A stretch of DNA of 14,313 bases from Sphingomonas sp. CCH10-B3. GTDB lineage: Bacteria; Pseudomonadota; Alphaproteobacteria; Sphingomonadales; Sphingomonadaceae. The position numbers and the translations under genes were made by a program. This document shows, piece after piece, positions 13,828 to 14,313 of this stretch. The notes beneath the pieces are model-generated. The model ran no database searches. It was not told the DNA's origin and worked only from the letters and a program-made list of their open reading frames with translations. The stretch spans positions 1 to 14,313 of the forward strand of contig NZ_LSIJ01000037.1 of the NCBI RefSeq assembly GCF_001556185.1, read 5' to 3'. The stretch's first letter is position 1; every line of letters starts with the position of its first letter.

Positions 13828-14313
13828 ATGCCAAAGTCCCAGACCCCCGACACCCTCACCTTCACTCCCGCCACCCTTCGTGAGCGCCACAATGGCTGGA
13901 GCGCCGAGCGGCAGCGCGATTTTATCGAGGCGCTGGCGGATCACGGCTGCGTCACGCAGGCGTGTCGTGTGGTCGGTGTGGCGCCCTATTCGGCCTATCG
14001 CCTGCGGCGGCACCCCAAGGGCAAGGATTTTGCCTTCGCTTGGGACCAGGCGTTGCGCTGTGCGAGTGCGCGGCTGGTCGATATTGCAATGGAGCGCGCC
14101 GTGCATGGCAGCCGCCGCCAATATTGGCGCGACGGCGAGCTGATCGGCGAGTCCGTCATCCCCTCCGACGCGCTGCTGATGTTCATGCTCGCGCGGCTCG
14201 ATACGGGCCGATTTGGTTCGCAGGTTGATCGCCACCCGGCCTTCCCCGATCGCGCGGGCTATGCGACGCAAACGATGACGAAGCTGCTTGGGGGCTTGCG
14301 CGATATCGATGCC
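13828..14313 (+). CDS. Helix-turn-helix protein, terminase-small-subunit-like (3' truncated by window)
   Basis: The frame stays open for 162 codons from ATG 13828 to the window edge, so the C-terminus is missing. Residues about 23-62 carry the pattern WSAERQRDFIEAL, then ...GCVTQACRVVGVAPYSAYRLRR, a helix-turn-helix of the type seen in phage terminase small subunits and in a sphingomonad protein family that is common and usually hypothetical. A helical region follows (FAFAWDQALRCASARLVDIAMERA), then YWRDGELIGE and SDALLMFMLARLDTGRFG. CGGAG (13816-13820) precedes the start by seven bases. GC is back to the host level, unlike the cassette upstream. DNA binding is likely; whether it regulates genes or is a phage remnant is open. 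Confidence 0.75.
   Translation, partial: MPKSQTPDTLTFTPATLRERHNGWSAERQRDFIEALADHGCVTQACRVVGVAPYSAYRLRRHPKGKDFAFAWDQALRCASARLVDIAMERAVHGSRRQYWRDGELIGESVIPSDALLMFMLARLDTGRFGSQVDRHPAFPDRAGYATQTMTKLLGGLRDIDA

Noticed and set aside
12060..13830. Flanking att-type direct repeats or a tRNA target for the low-GC cassette
   Set aside because: I looked for matching repeats at both compositional borders and for tRNA-like sequence and found none.
13602..13883. 93-codon plus frame between the cassette and the helix-turn-helix gene
   Set aside because: Its end overlaps the better-supported helix-turn-helix gene in another frame, and composition is irregular; I see no protein signature.
13690..14271. 193-codon minus frame opposite the truncated helix-turn-helix gene
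   Set aside because: Antisense to a frame with a recognisable helix-turn-helix motif; no family signature.

Overview
The window looks like chromosomal DNA of a sphingomonad-type alphaproteobacterium (Sphingomonas or a close relative). The evidence is high GC with strongly GC-biased third codon positions, a single-chain class I fumarase, a DUF3297 protein, a cell-cycle style GANTC cluster upstream of nrdA, and protein sequences of sphingomonad character. This assignment is my recognition and was not searched.

Layout. Positions 136-891 encode a PEP mutase/isocitrate lyase family enzyme. It converges, across a terminator-like hairpin, on a DUF3297 gene (minus strand). A secreted YGPR-repeat protein (minus, 1330-1671) is divergent from a two-gene unit (1842-2623): an EVE-domain protein and a small CxxC protein, overlapping by 4 bases. 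On the minus strand, the fumarate hydratase gene (3317-4834) overlaps by 4 bases a downstream membrane-anchored HExxH protease-like gene (2646-3320). Divergent from fumarase is a long membrane-bound c-di-GMP enzyme with PAS, GGDEF, EAL and PilZ domains (about 5004-7631).

The centre of interest is the ribonucleotide reductase locus (about 7790-12093). A 438-base gap before nrdA holds a candidate NrdR operator, a pair of GANTC-containing direct repeats and a series of strong stem-loops ending just before the nrdA start. nrdA (8070-10013) and nrdB (11041-12093) are in the same orientation but are separated by three small same-strand genes: a one-pass SPFH-tail-like protein, a lipoprotein and a two-pass membrane protein. 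Neither reductase subunit shows an ATP-cone, so dATP overall-activity control seems absent and transcriptional or leader control may carry more weight.

Directly after the nrdB stop codon, base composition falls sharply. Two genes of foreign appearance follow: a multi-pass membrane protein (12094-12792) and a soluble unknown protein (12810-13598). I read these as a horizontally acquired two-gene cassette of unknown function, and the best candidate here for an undescribed system. The window ends in a truncated helix-turn-helix, terminase-small-subunit-like gene (13828 to the edge). Its ribosome binding site lies inside one of two mutually exclusive hairpins.
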